A stretch of DNA of 64,000 nt from Mycobacterium sp. DL99 (GTDB taxonomy: Bacteria > Actinomycetota > Actinomycetes > Mycobacteriales > Mycobacteriaceae): assembly GCF_004762045.1 (NCBI RefSeq), contig NZ_SJOM01000007.1, positions 5,321,798 to 5,385,797 of the forward strand. The letters run 5' to 3'. The notes beneath the pieces were generated by a model. The model was not told the DNA's origin. It ran no database searches and was given only the letters and a program-made list of their open reading frames with translations. A program made the translations under genes and the position numbers. Position 1 is the first letter of the stretch. The number at the start of each line of letters is the position of its first letter. This document shows positions 45,010 to 53,379 of the stretch, in pieces.

Positions 45010-45825
45010 ATGCCCAACGATTTCCGCTTCGGTGTCAGCCTGCGAACCGTCGAATCCCAGTCACAGATTGCCGACGAGGCCCGGCGTGCCGAAGACCTCG
45101 GCTTCGACGTGCTCAACGTTCCCGACCATCTGGGCGCGCCCGCCCCGTTCCCGACCCTGACCGCGATCGCCGCGGCGACCAGCACGCTGCGGGTCGGGAC
45201 GTTCGTGCTCAACGCCGGCTTCTACAAACCGGCGCTGCTGGCGCGCGACGCCACCGCCCTGCGGGATCTGTCCGGTGGCCGGTTCGACCTCGGTCTCGGC
45301 GCGGGGTACGTGCGCGAAGAGTTCGACGCCGCCGAGCTACCCTTCCCCAGCGCGCGCGACCGTATCGACTATCTGCGCCACACCACCGAGTACCTGCGCG
45401 ACCATGCACCCGACATCCCGATCCTCATCGCGGGCAACGGCGACCGCCTGCTGACGGTGGCCGCCCAGACCGCCGACATCATCGGCCTCACCGGTGGTGA
45501 TCACGTCGACGGCGACCCGCTGGCCGACCGAATTGGCTTCCTACGAAAAGCTGCCGGCAACCGGTTCGACGAGCTGGAGCTCAACATCGCCGTCACCGCG
45601 ATGCCCGCTCCCGGCAGCGAGATGCCCATTCTCAACGTCCCCCGCCATTTCCTGCCGGGGCTCAGCGACGAGGAACTCCTGCGGCACCCCGGAGTCCTGT
45701 CAGGGTCGGTCAGCGCCATGGCCGACCACATTCGCGGGCTGCGGGAGAAGTACGGCATCACCTACGTCATCGTGCAGATCGCCCACGCCGAGGCGTTCGG
45801 GAAGGTGATCGCCGAACTCCGATAG
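45010..45825 (+). CDS. LLM-class F420-dependent oxidoreductase (second copy)
   Basis: A 271-residue luciferase-like TIM barrel. PNDFRFGVSLRTVESQSQIADEARRAEDLGFDVLNVPDHL and LRVGTFVLNAGFYKPALLARDATALRDLSGGRFDLGLGAGY belong to the TIGR03621-like mycobacterial F420 family. It is not closely similar to the KstR-box enzyme at 25079. Substrate unknown. Confidence 0.88.
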   Translation: MPNDFRFGVSLRTVESQSQIADEARRAEDLGFDVLNVPDHLGAPAPFPTLTAIAAATSTLRVGTFVLNAGFYKPALLARDATALRDLSGGRFDLGLGAGYVREEFDAAELPFPSARDRIDYLRHTTEYLRDHAPDIPILIAGNGDRLLTVAAQTADIIGLTGGDHVDGDPLADRIGFLRKAAGNRFDELELNIAVTAMPAPGSEMPILNVPRHFLPGLSDEELLRHPGVLSGSVSAMADHIRGLREKYGITYVIVQIAHAEAFGKVIAELR

Positions 45826-45889
45826 GCAGCGCCCGATCGGGGTATGTACAGACCCAAGCCAGGTTGACGAATAAGAAGTGGTGAACGCG

Positions 45890-46771
45890 ATGTCACAAGA
45901 TTCAGACAACCTCAGCAAGGTGCCCAGCCCCGATCTGGCCGAGGACAACGCCTACTTCCCGTCGCCCTACTCGTTGAGTCAGTACACCTCAGCCAAGACC
46001 GACTTCACCGGCGTCGAGCACAAGGGCGCCTACACCGAGGGCCGGTGGAAGGTGCTGATGATCGCCACCGAAGAGCGATATGTGTTGTGCCAGAACGGAA
46101 AGATGTTCTCCACCGGTAACCATCCGGTGGAGATGCTGCTGCCGCTGCACCACCTGATGCAGACCGGGTTCGATGTCGATGTCGCAACCATCTCCGGGTA
46201 CCCGGCCAAGCTTGAGTTGTGGGCTCTGCCCCACGAGGACCCAGCCGTGATGTCGACCTATGAGGCCCTCAAACCCAAGCTCAAACAACCCCTCAAGCTG
46301 TCCGACCTGGTCGACGATCTCAGAGCCTCCGACTATCTGGCGGTCTTCATTCCCGGCGGCCATGGTGCCGTCGTCGGGCTGCCGGGCAGCGAAGCGGTGG
46401 GCCGGACGCTGAACTGGGCGGTGGACCACGGCCGGTTCATCATCACCCTGTGCCACGGTCCGGCGGCACTCCTGGCCGCCGGCCTCGGCAAGTCCCAGTC
46501 ACCATTGGCCGGATATTCGGTGTGCGTGTTCCCCGACTCGCTCGACGAGGGTCCCAACATCGACATCGGGTACCTGCCCGGGCGCCTGCAGTGGCTCGTC
46601 GCCGACCTGCTGGCCAAGCAGGGGCTCACCATCGTCAACGACAAGATGGCAGGCACCGTGTATCAAGACCGCCGACTGCTCACCGGTGACAGCCCGCTGG
46701 CATCCGACGCACTGGGCAAACTGGCCGTCAACTGCCTGCTCGATGCGCTCGGGCTGGAGCGTCAGGCCTGA
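45890..46771 (+). CDS. HchA (Hsp31) glyoxalase III / protein deglycase-like
   Basis: A 293-residue DJ-1/PfpI-superfamily protein with the extended HchA layout. The catalytic cysteine is in [14 protein letters not shown], and the acidic partner in [26 protein letters not shown] opens the core. It should convert methylglyoxal to lactate without glutathione and can act as a holding chaperone in stress. ATG 45890 is chosen; GTG 45878 is in frame four codons earlier. Confidence 0.9.
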   Translation: MSQDSDNLSKVPSPDLAEDNAYFPSPYSLSQYTSAKTDFTGVEHKGAYTEGRWKVLMIATEERYVLCQNGKMFSTGNHPVEMLLPLHHLMQTGFDVDVATISGYPAKLELWALPHEDPAVMSTYEALKPKLKQPLKLSDLVDDLRASDYLAVFIPGGHGAVVGLPGSEAVGRTLNWAVDHGRFIITLCHGPAALLAAGLGKSQSPLAGYSVCVFPDSLDEGPNIDIGYLPGRLQWLVADLLAKQGLTIVNDKMAGTVYQDRRLLTGDSPLASDALGKLAVNCLLDALGLERQA

Positions 46772-46840
46772 GCTGGTTGAAAGCTATCTGAAGTGCATCC
46801 ATGAGAGGCACAGCTTCGCTCGCAACGTCATTCAGAGCGC

Positions 46841-47932
46841 CTATCGGCGTTCGGCGCGGAGATACCAGAACGCCATATCTGCCTCTGCCCCATCCAATTC
46901 GCCAGGCACGGTGGCAGGTTCGATCGATGTGATGTCCCATCCGGCGCTGCCGAGGATGGCGCGCAGCGTCTCCTCGGACACCGCCGGGCGCGGGTCCTTA
47001 CCGACCGGGTTGGCATCGGAGAAGCAACTGAGCAACAAGGTGGCACCCGGCCGTGTGGCCCGGTGAACTGCAGCGGCATAGCGACGTCGACCCTGGTCAT
47101 CGAGTGAATGGAGCATGCCGACATCTATCACGGTGTCGAACCCGCCGGTGTAGCCGTCCAGTTGGGTGGAGTCGGCCACTGCGAATCTCACGTCGACCCC
47201 GGCTTCCGTGGCACGCTCCTCGGCGGTGGCCAGTGCGGTCGGCGATATATCCAACGCAGTGACCGCGTGACCGTGCTCAGCCAGGTAGACGGCGTTGTCC
47301 CCGTACCCGCAACCGACGTCGAGGACATCACCGTTGATCCAGCCGGTGGACTGCCATCTGATGACACTCTCGCTGGGCGCCTTGGTGTCCCATGGCGGCG
47401 TAGCGACGGGGGCGATGCCTTCACCCGGACTTTCCCCTCGGTAGAGGGCATCGAAATCGATGTGCGGAAATTCAGAAGATCCGCGCGCGGAATTGAGGTC
47501 CGCTTCAGTCATCGGGGTACCGGCGGGCGTGAGTGCGACCACCGGAATGATCCGCGAGGTCATTCGCTGATACTCCGCGAATCCGGGATACCGCTCGGCC
47601 TGCAACGCGTACTTGTCGTCCCGCTCCGTGCCCTGCAGATCAGTGGCACGTACCTCGAGCATGCGGTCGCCGACCTCGATACGGACTTCGGGATTCGCCT
47701 TCAGGTTCCAGTACCAGGCAGGGTTGTAGTCAGCGCCTCGGTTGGACGGGAAAACGAGATAGCGCTCGCCATCGGCCATATACATCATGATGTTGGTGCG
47801 CGCCTCACCGCTGCGGGCACCGACAGTGTGCAGCACCAGGATTGGCGCACCTTCGAACGGGCCGCCGACGTGGCCATGGTTGGCGCGGAACTCAGCAATA
47901 TTGCGCGCGTTGAAGTCCAGACCATCGCTCAT
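46841..47932 (-). CDS. Fusion: Ddn-like deazaflavin oxidoreductase + SAM methyltransferase
   Basis: A 363-residue two-domain protein. Residues 1-137 are a deazaflavin (F420)-dependent nitroreductase-family split barrel (LHTVGARSGEARTNIMMY, NPAWYWNLKANPEVRIEVG). Residues 141-363 are a class I methyltransferase (GDVLDVGCGYGDNAVYLAEHG at about 201-220, ALDISPTAL, DTVIDVGMLHSLDD). The junction has an internal methionine (141) but no ribosome-binding site before it, so this is a single product. The ATG overlaps the stop of the upstream oxidoreductase (ATGA), making a two-gene operon under the 48916 operator. A quinone- or phenol-modifying role is inferred. Confidence 0.85.
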   Translation of the reverse strand: MSDGLDFNARNIAEFRANHGHVGGPFEGAPILVLHTVGARSGEARTNIMMYMADGERYLVFPSNRGADYNPAWYWNLKANPEVRIEVGDRMLEVRATDLQGTERDDKYALQAERYPGFAEYQRMTSRIIPVVALTPAGTPMTEADLNSARGSSEFPHIDFDALYRGESPGEGIAPVATPPWDTKAPSESVIRWQSTGWINGDVLDVGCGYGDNAVYLAEHGHAVTALDISPTALATAEERATEAGVDVRFAVADSTQLDGYTGGFDTVIDVGMLHSLDDQGRRRYAAAVHRATRPGATLLLSCFSDANPVGKDPRPAVSEETLRAILGSAGWDITSIEPATVPGELDGAEADMAFWYLRAERR

Positions 47933-48897
47933 TGTTCCTCCTCGGATTCGGTGTCGGCGCTCATCTGTTCTGAAACCCGCAGCACCAATTTGCCCCGGGT
48001 GTGCCGTCGTTCAACTTCCAGGAAGGCGTCGCGCACGTCCTCAAGGGCGAAGACTCCGGCGATCGGTACATCCAGCTCACCCCGCGCGATGAGGCCGGCC
48101 AGTTCGGCGAGTACCGCCGCGGTGGCGGCCTCGTTACCGCCCGCGGTCATCACCCCGTACTGTGCCGCGGCTGCGAAGTCAGCGATGGTGTCGATCCGGT
48201 CGGCCGGGATGTCGAGTTCATCGACGGCCATGGCGACGTAGCCGTCGCCGAAGAAGTCGAGGAAGGCGTCGACACGGCCCGAGGGCGCCGCGGCACGCAA
48301 CCGGGCAGCCAGCCTGTCGCCATAGTTGACCGGAACCACGCCATTGTCGGCGAGCCACGCATCGTTGGACGGTCCGGCGATGCCGAGGACGGTCGCCCCG
48401 GCCTTCCTCGCAAGTTGAACCGCGATTGAACCGACCCCGCCGGCCGCACCGGCAATCGCCACCGTCTCCCCCGGAGCCAGCTCAATGGCCTGCACCGCGC
48501 CATATGCGGTGGCACCCGCGACAAACAATGAGCCGGCCACCTCCCACGAGACCCCGGACGGTTTGGCCGTCACCTGGGTCACCGGCACGCTCACGTATTC
48601 GGCGTGACTCGACCGGCTCATCGAGAATCCGATCACCTCGTCGCCCACCGCGAAATCACTCACCCCTTCGCCCGTTTCAACCACCACTCCGGCAAGATCA
48701 CTGCCCTGGCCGGAGGGAAAGGCGGCTGGAAACTGGTCCGCCAGCGCGCCGCTGCGGATCACCGCCTCACTCGGATTGATGCCGGCCGCCCGGACTTCGA
48801 CGAGAACCTCGCCGGGCGCCGGAACGGGACGCGGTACGTCGCGCACCTCAAGGACCTCGACGCCGCCATACGAATCGAACTGCACTGCTTTAGCCAT
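47929..48897 (-). CDS. NADPH-dependent zeta-crystallin-type quinone oxidoreductase
   Basis: A 322-residue MDR-family protein without the zinc ligands of alcohol dehydrogenases. MAKAVQFDSYGGVEVLEVRDVPRPVPAPGEVLV is the GroES-like start, and VAIAGAAGGVGSIAVQLARKAGATVLG the NADP-binding motif. Such enzymes reduce quinones and enones. Its promoter (-35 TTGAAA, -10 TACTCT at 48904-48909 on the minus strand) is overlapped by the 33-bp palindrome at 48916, and ATG 48897 is six bases from the -10 box. Confidence 0.92.
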   Translation of the reverse strand: MAKAVQFDSYGGVEVLEVRDVPRPVPAPGEVLVEVRAAGINPSEAVIRSGALADQFPAAFPSGQGSDLAGVVVETGEGVSDFAVGDEVIGFSMSRSSHAEYVSVPVTQVTAKPSGVSWEVAGSLFVAGATAYGAVQAIELAPGETVAIAGAAGGVGSIAVQLARKAGATVLGIAGPSNDAWLADNGVVPVNYGDRLAARLRAAAPSGRVDAFLDFFGDGYVAMAVDELDIPADRIDTIADFAAAAQYGVMTAGGNEAATAAVLAELAGLIARGELDVPIAGVFALEDVRDAFLEVERRHTRGKLVLRVSEQMSADTESEEEQ

Positions 48898-48915
48898 AAC
48901 ATCAGAGTAGGCGCC

Positions 48916-48948
48916 TTACATGAAATTTCAATATGAAATTTCATGTAA
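48916..48948. promoter_or_regulatory. 33-bp perfect palindrome, MarR-type double operator
   Basis: Two 15-bp arms (TTACATGAAATTTCA and its reverse complement) flank a three-base centre ATA. Each arm itself contains the palindrome TGAAATTTCA. It covers the -35 region of the divergent quinone oxidoreductase and overlaps the -10 region (TAATCT, 48946-48951) of the DUF1326 gene. Related shorter sites lie at 50922 and 51551. Confidence 0.85.
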
Positions 48949-49027
48949 TCTCGTGTCGGCGATCACACACCGATGGTCGCCCAATCCGACGACAATCAGC
49001 AGCATCGGGAGAAACGAGGTGAATCCC

Positions 49028-49663
49028 ATGGCTGATCGATGGCTGATCCGCGGTACCGAATTCGAGAACTGCAACTGCGCCTGGGGCTGCCCGTGCCAGT
49101 TCGGTGCGAAGTCGACCCATGGACACTGCGAAGCGTTCATGGCCGGCCACATCGAGGAAGGGAACTTCAACGACACGAGCCTGGACGGCCTCGACTGGGC
49201 ATCGCTCATGTCCTGGCCGGGTGAGGTCCACGAGGGTGGCGGCACCCAGCAGGTCATCATCGACGAACGGGCGGATCCGGCTCAGCGAGAAGCGCTTCGC
49301 AAGATTCTGCACGGCGAATCAACCGCCCCGGGGGCGACGCACTTCTTCGTGTACAACAGCATGATGGCGACCGTGCTGGGCACGCTGTACGCACCGATCG
49401 AACTGTCGATCGATGTCGATCACCGTACGGCCAGCCTCAAGATCAAGGGACTGGTCGAATCACGCGGGGCGCCACTCCCAGGCCTGGGCCGCGGAGCATT
49501 GGCGAACAACATTCGCCTCAGCACGCCCGATGGGCCGCGCTACATCTATGCCGAGATGGGCACCGGCTGGACCACCGCCCGGGCGGGAATCGATCTCGAC
49601 TTCAGCGACAGCTACTGTCAATTCAACGTTCTGCACATGAACCAGGACGGACTGATCCGCTGA
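49028..49663 (+). CDS. DUF1326 protein with CxCxxxCPC motif
   Basis: A 211-residue soluble protein. The DUF1326 N-terminus is clear: cysteines at residues 15, 17, 21 and 23 (ENCNCAWGCPCQFG), then HGHCEAFMAGHIEEGNFNDTSLDGLDWA. The C-terminal half is beta-rich. The cluster suggests metal or thiol chemistry; the family has no established function. GAGGTG precedes the ATG. The DUF2182 gene begins at or just after its stop codon. A paralogue occurs at the right edge of the window. Confidence 0.88.
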   Translation: MADRWLIRGTEFENCNCAWGCPCQFGAKSTHGHCEAFMAGHIEEGNFNDTSLDGLDWASLMSWPGEVHEGGGTQQVIIDERADPAQREALRKILHGESTAPGATHFFVYNSMMATVLGTLYAPIELSIDVDHRTASLKIKGLVESRGAPLPGLGRGALANNIRLSTPDGPRYIYAEMGTGWTTARAGIDLDFSDSYCQFNVLHMNQDGLIR

Positions 49664-50454
49664 CCACGTCTCGGGTCGGGCGTTCCCGGGACCGGCTGGC
49701 CGTATTCGCAGGCATGGCCGGCATCACCGTCGCGGCCTGGATTTACGTCGCGCTGAGCGCGCACCGGACGGCGACCGGGCCAACGGGCATGAATGGTCAG
49801 TCGATGGCGTCAATGGACGCCATGACCGGCGTACAGCCCTGGACCGCAACCGAATTCGGCCTGAGGCTAACGATGTGGGCCGTGATGATGATCGCGATGA
49901 TGGTTCCCACCGCGGCGCCGATGACCCTGATGTACGCCGCCGTTTCCCGAAAGGCCGCGGCCCAGCAAACCCCGGTGGCCCCGACCTCCATCTTCGTCGC
50001 CGGCTACATCGCGATGTGGACGGCATTCAGTCTCCTGGCCACCATCGCGCAGTACGCGCTGGAGCGGGCCACACTGCTCTCCCCGATGATGGTGTCCACG
50101 AGTCATGTCCTCGGAGCCGTTCTGCTGATCGCCGCGGGTGTCTATCAGTTCACCCCGCTCAAGAATGCATGCCTGCAGAATTGCCGGGCGCCAGCACATT
50201 TCATGTCGAAATACTGGCGCACCGGCAACCTCGGCGCCTTCCGCATGGGCCTGCGACTCGGCGCCTTCTGTGTGGGCTGCTGCTGGATCCTGATGGGATT
50301 GTTGTTCATCGGCGGGGTGATGAACCTGCTGTGGATCGCCGCGATCGCCCTTTTCGTCGTGTTGGAGAAGACGCTTCCGTTCGGCGTCAGGAGCGGACAG
50401 TTCGCGGGTGGCGCGATGATCCTGGTCGGCGTGACGAGTCTGGTCTTGATCTGA
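49660..50454 (+). CDS. DUF2182 predicted metal-binding integral membrane protein
   Basis: About 264 residues with five to six helices. The features are MMIAMMVPTAAPMTLMYAAV, YQFTPLKNACLQNCRAPAHF and GAFCVGCCWILMGLLF, typical of DUF2182, the usual partner of DUF1326. ATG 49714 would start inside helix 1. The family-like sequence TTSRVGRSRDRLAVFAG lies in frame upstream of it, with no ATG, GTG or TTG; CTG at 49660, overlapping the preceding TGA (CTGA), is therefore proposed as the start. If that is wrong the gene is 49714-50454. Confidence 0.8.
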   Translation: MTTSRVGRSRDRLAVFAGMAGITVAAWIYVALSAHRTATGPTGMNGQSMASMDAMTGVQPWTATEFGLRLTMWAVMMIAMMVPTAAPMTLMYAAVSRKAAAQQTPVAPTSIFVAGYIAMWTAFSLLATIAQYALERATLLSPMMVSTSHVLGAVLLIAAGVYQFTPLKNACLQNCRAPAHFMSKYWRTGNLGAFRMGLRLGAFCVGCCWILMGLLFIGGVMNLLWIAAIALFVVLEKTLPFGVRSGQFAGGAMILVGVTSLVLI

Positions 50455-50478
50455 CCGTCACGCCCCAGGTCAGTTTCA

Positions 50479-50856
50479 TCAGCCGAGCGGGAAAGACCCG
50501 AACCGGCCCCAGGCAACGAACACCGCCAAAGCGAACAGCACGACGTTGACGACGATGTTTGCCCATTCCTTCCTGCGGGCGTGAACGGTGGCCGCGCCGA
50601 CCATGACGAGCGCCAAGCCGATCGCCGCCAGCGGAACGAGCACCGGGGCAATGTGCGTTACCGCCGGCACGATCAACCCCACCGCGCCGAGGATCTCGAC
50701 AGAACCAATGGCACGAATGGCGGCCGGGCTCACATCCTGCGCCCAGCCCTGCCCGGAGCTGACCAGCTTGTCTTTGGGCACAGCCAGTTTCATCAAACCG
50801 CTTCCCACAAAGCCCGCAGCCAGGACGATGGCGGCGATCCACAAGGCGATGTTCAT
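50479..50856 (-). CDS. DoxX-family membrane protein
   Basis: A 125-residue, four-helix protein. MNIALWIAAIVLAAGFVGSGLMKLAVPKDKLV and IRAIGSVEILGAVGLIVP are typical of the small DoxX family, whose mycobacterial members are linked with thiol/redox stress complexes. It is divergent from the MarR gene with a TTGAANNTTCAA site between them. Confidence 0.88.
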   Translation of the reverse strand: MNIALWIAAIVLAAGFVGSGLMKLAVPKDKLVSSGQGWAQDVSPAAIRAIGSVEILGAVGLIVPAVTHIAPVLVPLAAIGLALVMVGAATVHARRKEWANIVVNVVLFALAVFVAWGRFGSFPLG

Positions 50857-50921
50857 GGTGTTCTCCTCAGTTGTCGGGTGAAGCTCAGTGCCGGTAGCGG
50901 CCCCACCACGTCAGCAATGAG

Positions 50922-50933
50922 TTGAAGTTTCAA
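50922..50933. promoter_or_regulatory. MarR-type operator between doxX-like and marR genes
   Basis: TTGAAGTTTCAA, with arms TTGAA/TTCAA around GT, the same architecture as the sites at 48916 and 51551. It lies 65 bases before the DoxX start and about 45 bases ahead of the MarR -10 box (TACCCT, 50978-50983). Confidence 0.65.
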
Positions 50934-50990
50934 ATTATTCCGATTTGCTTCACACGGGAAACATCAAGTCAAGGGATTACCCTGAATTCC

Positions 50991-51506
50991 GTGACTGACG
51001 CGTCCGACGGAGCGGATACCCGCTGGCTCAGCGAGGCCGAGCTCACGGCATGGCTGCCGTTCAGCGCGACGATGATGGCCCTGGCGAGCGCGCTGGAAAC
51101 CCAGTTGCGCCGCGACTCGAAGCTGTCGCTGTTCGGCTATTTCGTACTCGCAGCCCTGAGCGAGGCCCCCGACCGGACCATGGCAGTGAGCCACCTGGCA
51201 CTACTCGCCAACGGATCGCTGTCACGGGCCTCGCACGCCGTATCGGCCCTGGAAAATCGGGGCTGGGTAACCCGTGCCCCCGACCCCGGCAACGGCCGCG
51301 TCACGCTGGTGACACTCACCGACGAAGGCCACGAAAAAGTGGCGGCGAGTGCACCGGGTCACGTGGAGGCCGTGCGGCGGCTGGTGATCGACCCACTGAC
51401 CCCACAACAGTTGCGCCAGCTGGGGCGCGCGTCGGAAGTCATCCTCGAACAGCTCAACACGACCGGCGAGCGCCCGCTGTGGGAGGACCGGGCACGTCGC
51501 GGCTGA
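50991..51506 (+). CDS. MarR-family transcriptional regulator
   Basis: A 171-residue winged-helix dimeric regulator. LSLFGYFVLAALSEAPDRTMAVSHLALLANGSLSRASHAVSALENRGWVTR is the HTH and start of the wing, followed by PGNGRVTLVTLTDEG. The GTG start is at a leaderless distance from -10 TACCCT. Its position among three similar palindromes makes it the likely repressor of the flanking redox genes. No redox-sensing cysteine is visible, so it probably senses a bound ligand. Confidence 0.9.
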   Translation: MTDASDGADTRWLSEAELTAWLPFSATMMALASALETQLRRDSKLSLFGYFVLAALSEAPDRTMAVSHLALLANGSLSRASHAVSALENRGWVTRAPDPGNGRVTLVTLTDEGHEKVAASAPGHVEAVRRLVIDPLTPQQLRQLGRASEVILEQLNTTGERPLWEDRARRG

Positions 51507-51550
51507 CGATGCCGTCGGAAATACTGGGCGCCCCGCCACGGTTACGTGAG

Positions 51551-51562
51551 TTGAATCTTCAA
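51551..51562. promoter_or_regulatory. MarR-type operator before the F420/NADP reductase gene
   Basis: TTGAATCTTCAA, arms TTGAA/TTCAA around TC, 19 bases upstream of the ATG and just ahead of the AGGAGGAG ribosome-binding site. It is the third site of this type within 2.7 kb. Confidence 0.65.
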
Positions 51563-51581
51563 TCGTCACCAGGAGGAGACC

Positions 51582-52187
51582 ATGCGATTCGGAACAATCG
51601 GCGCGGGGAATATCGGACTCGCACTCGCCCGGCATGTCGTCAAGGCCGGATACCCGGTGACCATATCCAATAGCCGTGGGCCGCAATCGCTTGCCGCCGT
51701 CGTCGACGATCTCGGCCCGTTGGCCACGGCCGGGACCGCGGCCGAAGCGGCGCAGGCCGACATCGTCTTCCTGGCAACACATTGGTCCGTGGCGACCGAC
51801 GTCCTCGACTCCCTGCCGAACTGGGATGGTCGCATCCTGGTCGACACCACCAACATTTTCGAGGTTGTCGACGGCGCACTGGTTCCCGCCGAACTCGGCG
51901 ACCAGACCGGCAGCGAGATCATCGCCGCCCACGCGCCGGGCGCGCGGGTCGTCAAGGCATTCAACACGTTGTACGCCGCCTATATCGACGCAGATCCCCG
52001 CCACGAAGCCGGCCGCCAAGTTGTCTTCTACGCCGGCGATGACGACGACGCCAAGGCCACCGTCGGTGCTCTCATCGATGAATTCGGGTTCGCCGCAGTC
52101 GATATCGGGCCCCTGCGCGACGGCGGTCGGCTCATGCAGATCGACGGAGGACCCCTGTCCGGCCTGCATCTGCTGAAGCAGGACTGA
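51582..52187 (+). CDS. NADP-binding reductase of the F420-NADP oxidoreductase (FNO) type
   Basis: A 201-residue protein. MRFGTIGAGNIGLALARHVVKAGYPVTISNSRGPQSL is the NADP-binding Rossmann start of the FNO/F420_oxidored family; GARVVKAFNTL and VVFYAGDDDDAKATVGALIDEFGF match the rest. It could pass hydride between NADPH and F420, or reduce another substrate. A strong AGGAGGAG is six bases before the ATG. The NTF2-fold gene follows in 25 bases. Confidence 0.85.
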   Translation: MRFGTIGAGNIGLALARHVVKAGYPVTISNSRGPQSLAAVVDDLGPLATAGTAAEAAQADIVFLATHWSVATDVLDSLPNWDGRILVDTTNIFEVVDGALVPAELGDQTGSEIIAAHAPGARVVKAFNTLYAAYIDADPRHEAGRQVVFYAGDDDDAKATVGALIDEFGFAAVDIGPLRDGGRLMQIDGGPLSGLHLLKQD

Positions 52188-52212
52188 CCCCCTCGACCCA
52201 GGGAGAAATTCA

Positions 52213-52668
52213 GTGATCGACGACATCGAAGACTTCCGTGCACTCGATCCGTTCTTTCGGATCATCGAGCAGGGCCTCGCGGGATTGGTCGACGGCGAGC
52301 ACTTCTTCGACCTACTGGCCGAGGACGTCGTTTTCGATTTCATCATCACGGTCCCCGGCTACCCACGCCATGTCGTGGGCCGCGACAACCTGGTCGAGCT
52401 GTACCGGGGCTACGGCGACACCTTCTTCCTCGACCGCTGTTACGACCTGCGGACGCATCACTCACCATCGACGTCCACGGTCGTACTCGAATACTCATCG
52501 GCAGGCCGCGTGGTGGCGACCGGCAAGCCGTACGGCAACAGGTACATCTCGGTGGCCACGGTCAAAGACCGGAAAGTCACCCACTGGCGTGACTACCTCG
52601 ACCCGCTCCGGGTCTCCGCAGCACTTGAGGGACGCACCTTCGAACCTGACGCCACCGACCCGAGCTGA
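52213..52668 (+). CDS. NTF2-like (SnoaL-type) protein
   Basis: A 151-residue cone-shaped alpha+beta fold protein: EDVVFDFIITVPGYPRHVVGRDNLVELYRGYG and GNRYISVATVKDRKVTHWRDYLDPL are the standard SnoaL-like pattern, including the terminal WRDYxDP. Such proteins are isomerases, hydrolases or ligand binders. The GTG has AGGGAGAA upstream. It is the second gene after the FNO-like gene in the MarR region. Confidence 0.85.
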   Translation: MIDDIEDFRALDPFFRIIEQGLAGLVDGEHFFDLLAEDVVFDFIITVPGYPRHVVGRDNLVELYRGYGDTFFLDRCYDLRTHHSPSTSTVVLEYSSAGRVVATGKPYGNRYISVATVKDRKVTHWRDYLDPLRVSAALEGRTFEPDATDPS

Positions 52669-52745
52669 TCTGGGTTGACATGTCCGGATGCCTCCGGGAG
52701 CCGTTCTCGGTACTCGCAGGGCAACTCCGCCAGCAGGCGCCGTTC

Positions 52746-53255
52746 TCAGACACCCGCCTGCCCGTCGATGCGTTCGCGGATCAGGTCCGCATGCCCACAA
52801 TGGCGGGCGTACTCGGCGATCATGTGCGTGTAGATCCAACGCAAACTGACCTCGCCATCCATGAATGCGGCGGTGTCATCGAGCCGACGCTCGGCACAGT
52901 TGAGACGTGCCTGCTCGACCTCGTCCCGCCAGACCTGTGCGGCGACGCGGAATGACGATTGCGCGGATACCTCAAAGCCACCGTCATGGCCGTTCGGATC
53001 CCGGGGTCCGAAGATCGGTGGCGCGTCTTCACCGGTGAGCACTCTGCGGAACCAGTTACGTTCGACTTCCGCCGCGTGCTGCACCAGCCCCAGCAAGGTC
53101 AGCCCGGACGGCGGCACCGACGCCGAACGCAGCTGCGCATCAACCAGGCCGTCGCATTTCAACATCAACGTGGCGCGATAGAAGTCCAACCAGCTCTCCA
53201 GCGTCATGCGCTCATCAGCATTCAGTGGCGGCATCGGCCGCTGGATCGACGTCAT
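52746..53255 (-). CDS. DinB / DUF664 family protein
   Basis: A 169-residue four-helix-bundle protein. LLGLVQHAAEVERNWFRRVL and WIYTHMIAEYARHCGHADLIRERIDG provide the conserved histidines of the metal-binding DinB fold, DUF664 branch, which in actinobacteria includes mycothiol-dependent enzymes. A mycothiol-transferase function is possible but unproven. ATG 53255 was chosen from the domain start. Confidence 0.85.
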   Translation of the reverse strand: MTSIQRPMPPLNADERMTLESWLDFYRATLMLKCDGLVDAQLRSASVPPSGLTLLGLVQHAAEVERNWFRRVLTGEDAPPIFGPRDPNGHDGGFEVSAQSSFRVAAQVWRDEVEQARLNCAERRLDDTAAFMDGEVSLRWIYTHMIAEYARHCGHADLIRERIDGQAGV

Positions 53256-53379
53256 GCCCCGTGATGCTGCCATCGCACTCCGACATCGCCACCGCCGCCG
53301 GGACGGTAGGCCTTGTGCTGACGCCGGTGCATATGTTGCGCTGGATCGAACGCGTTCAGGGTGTCTGGGAGGGGAAACC

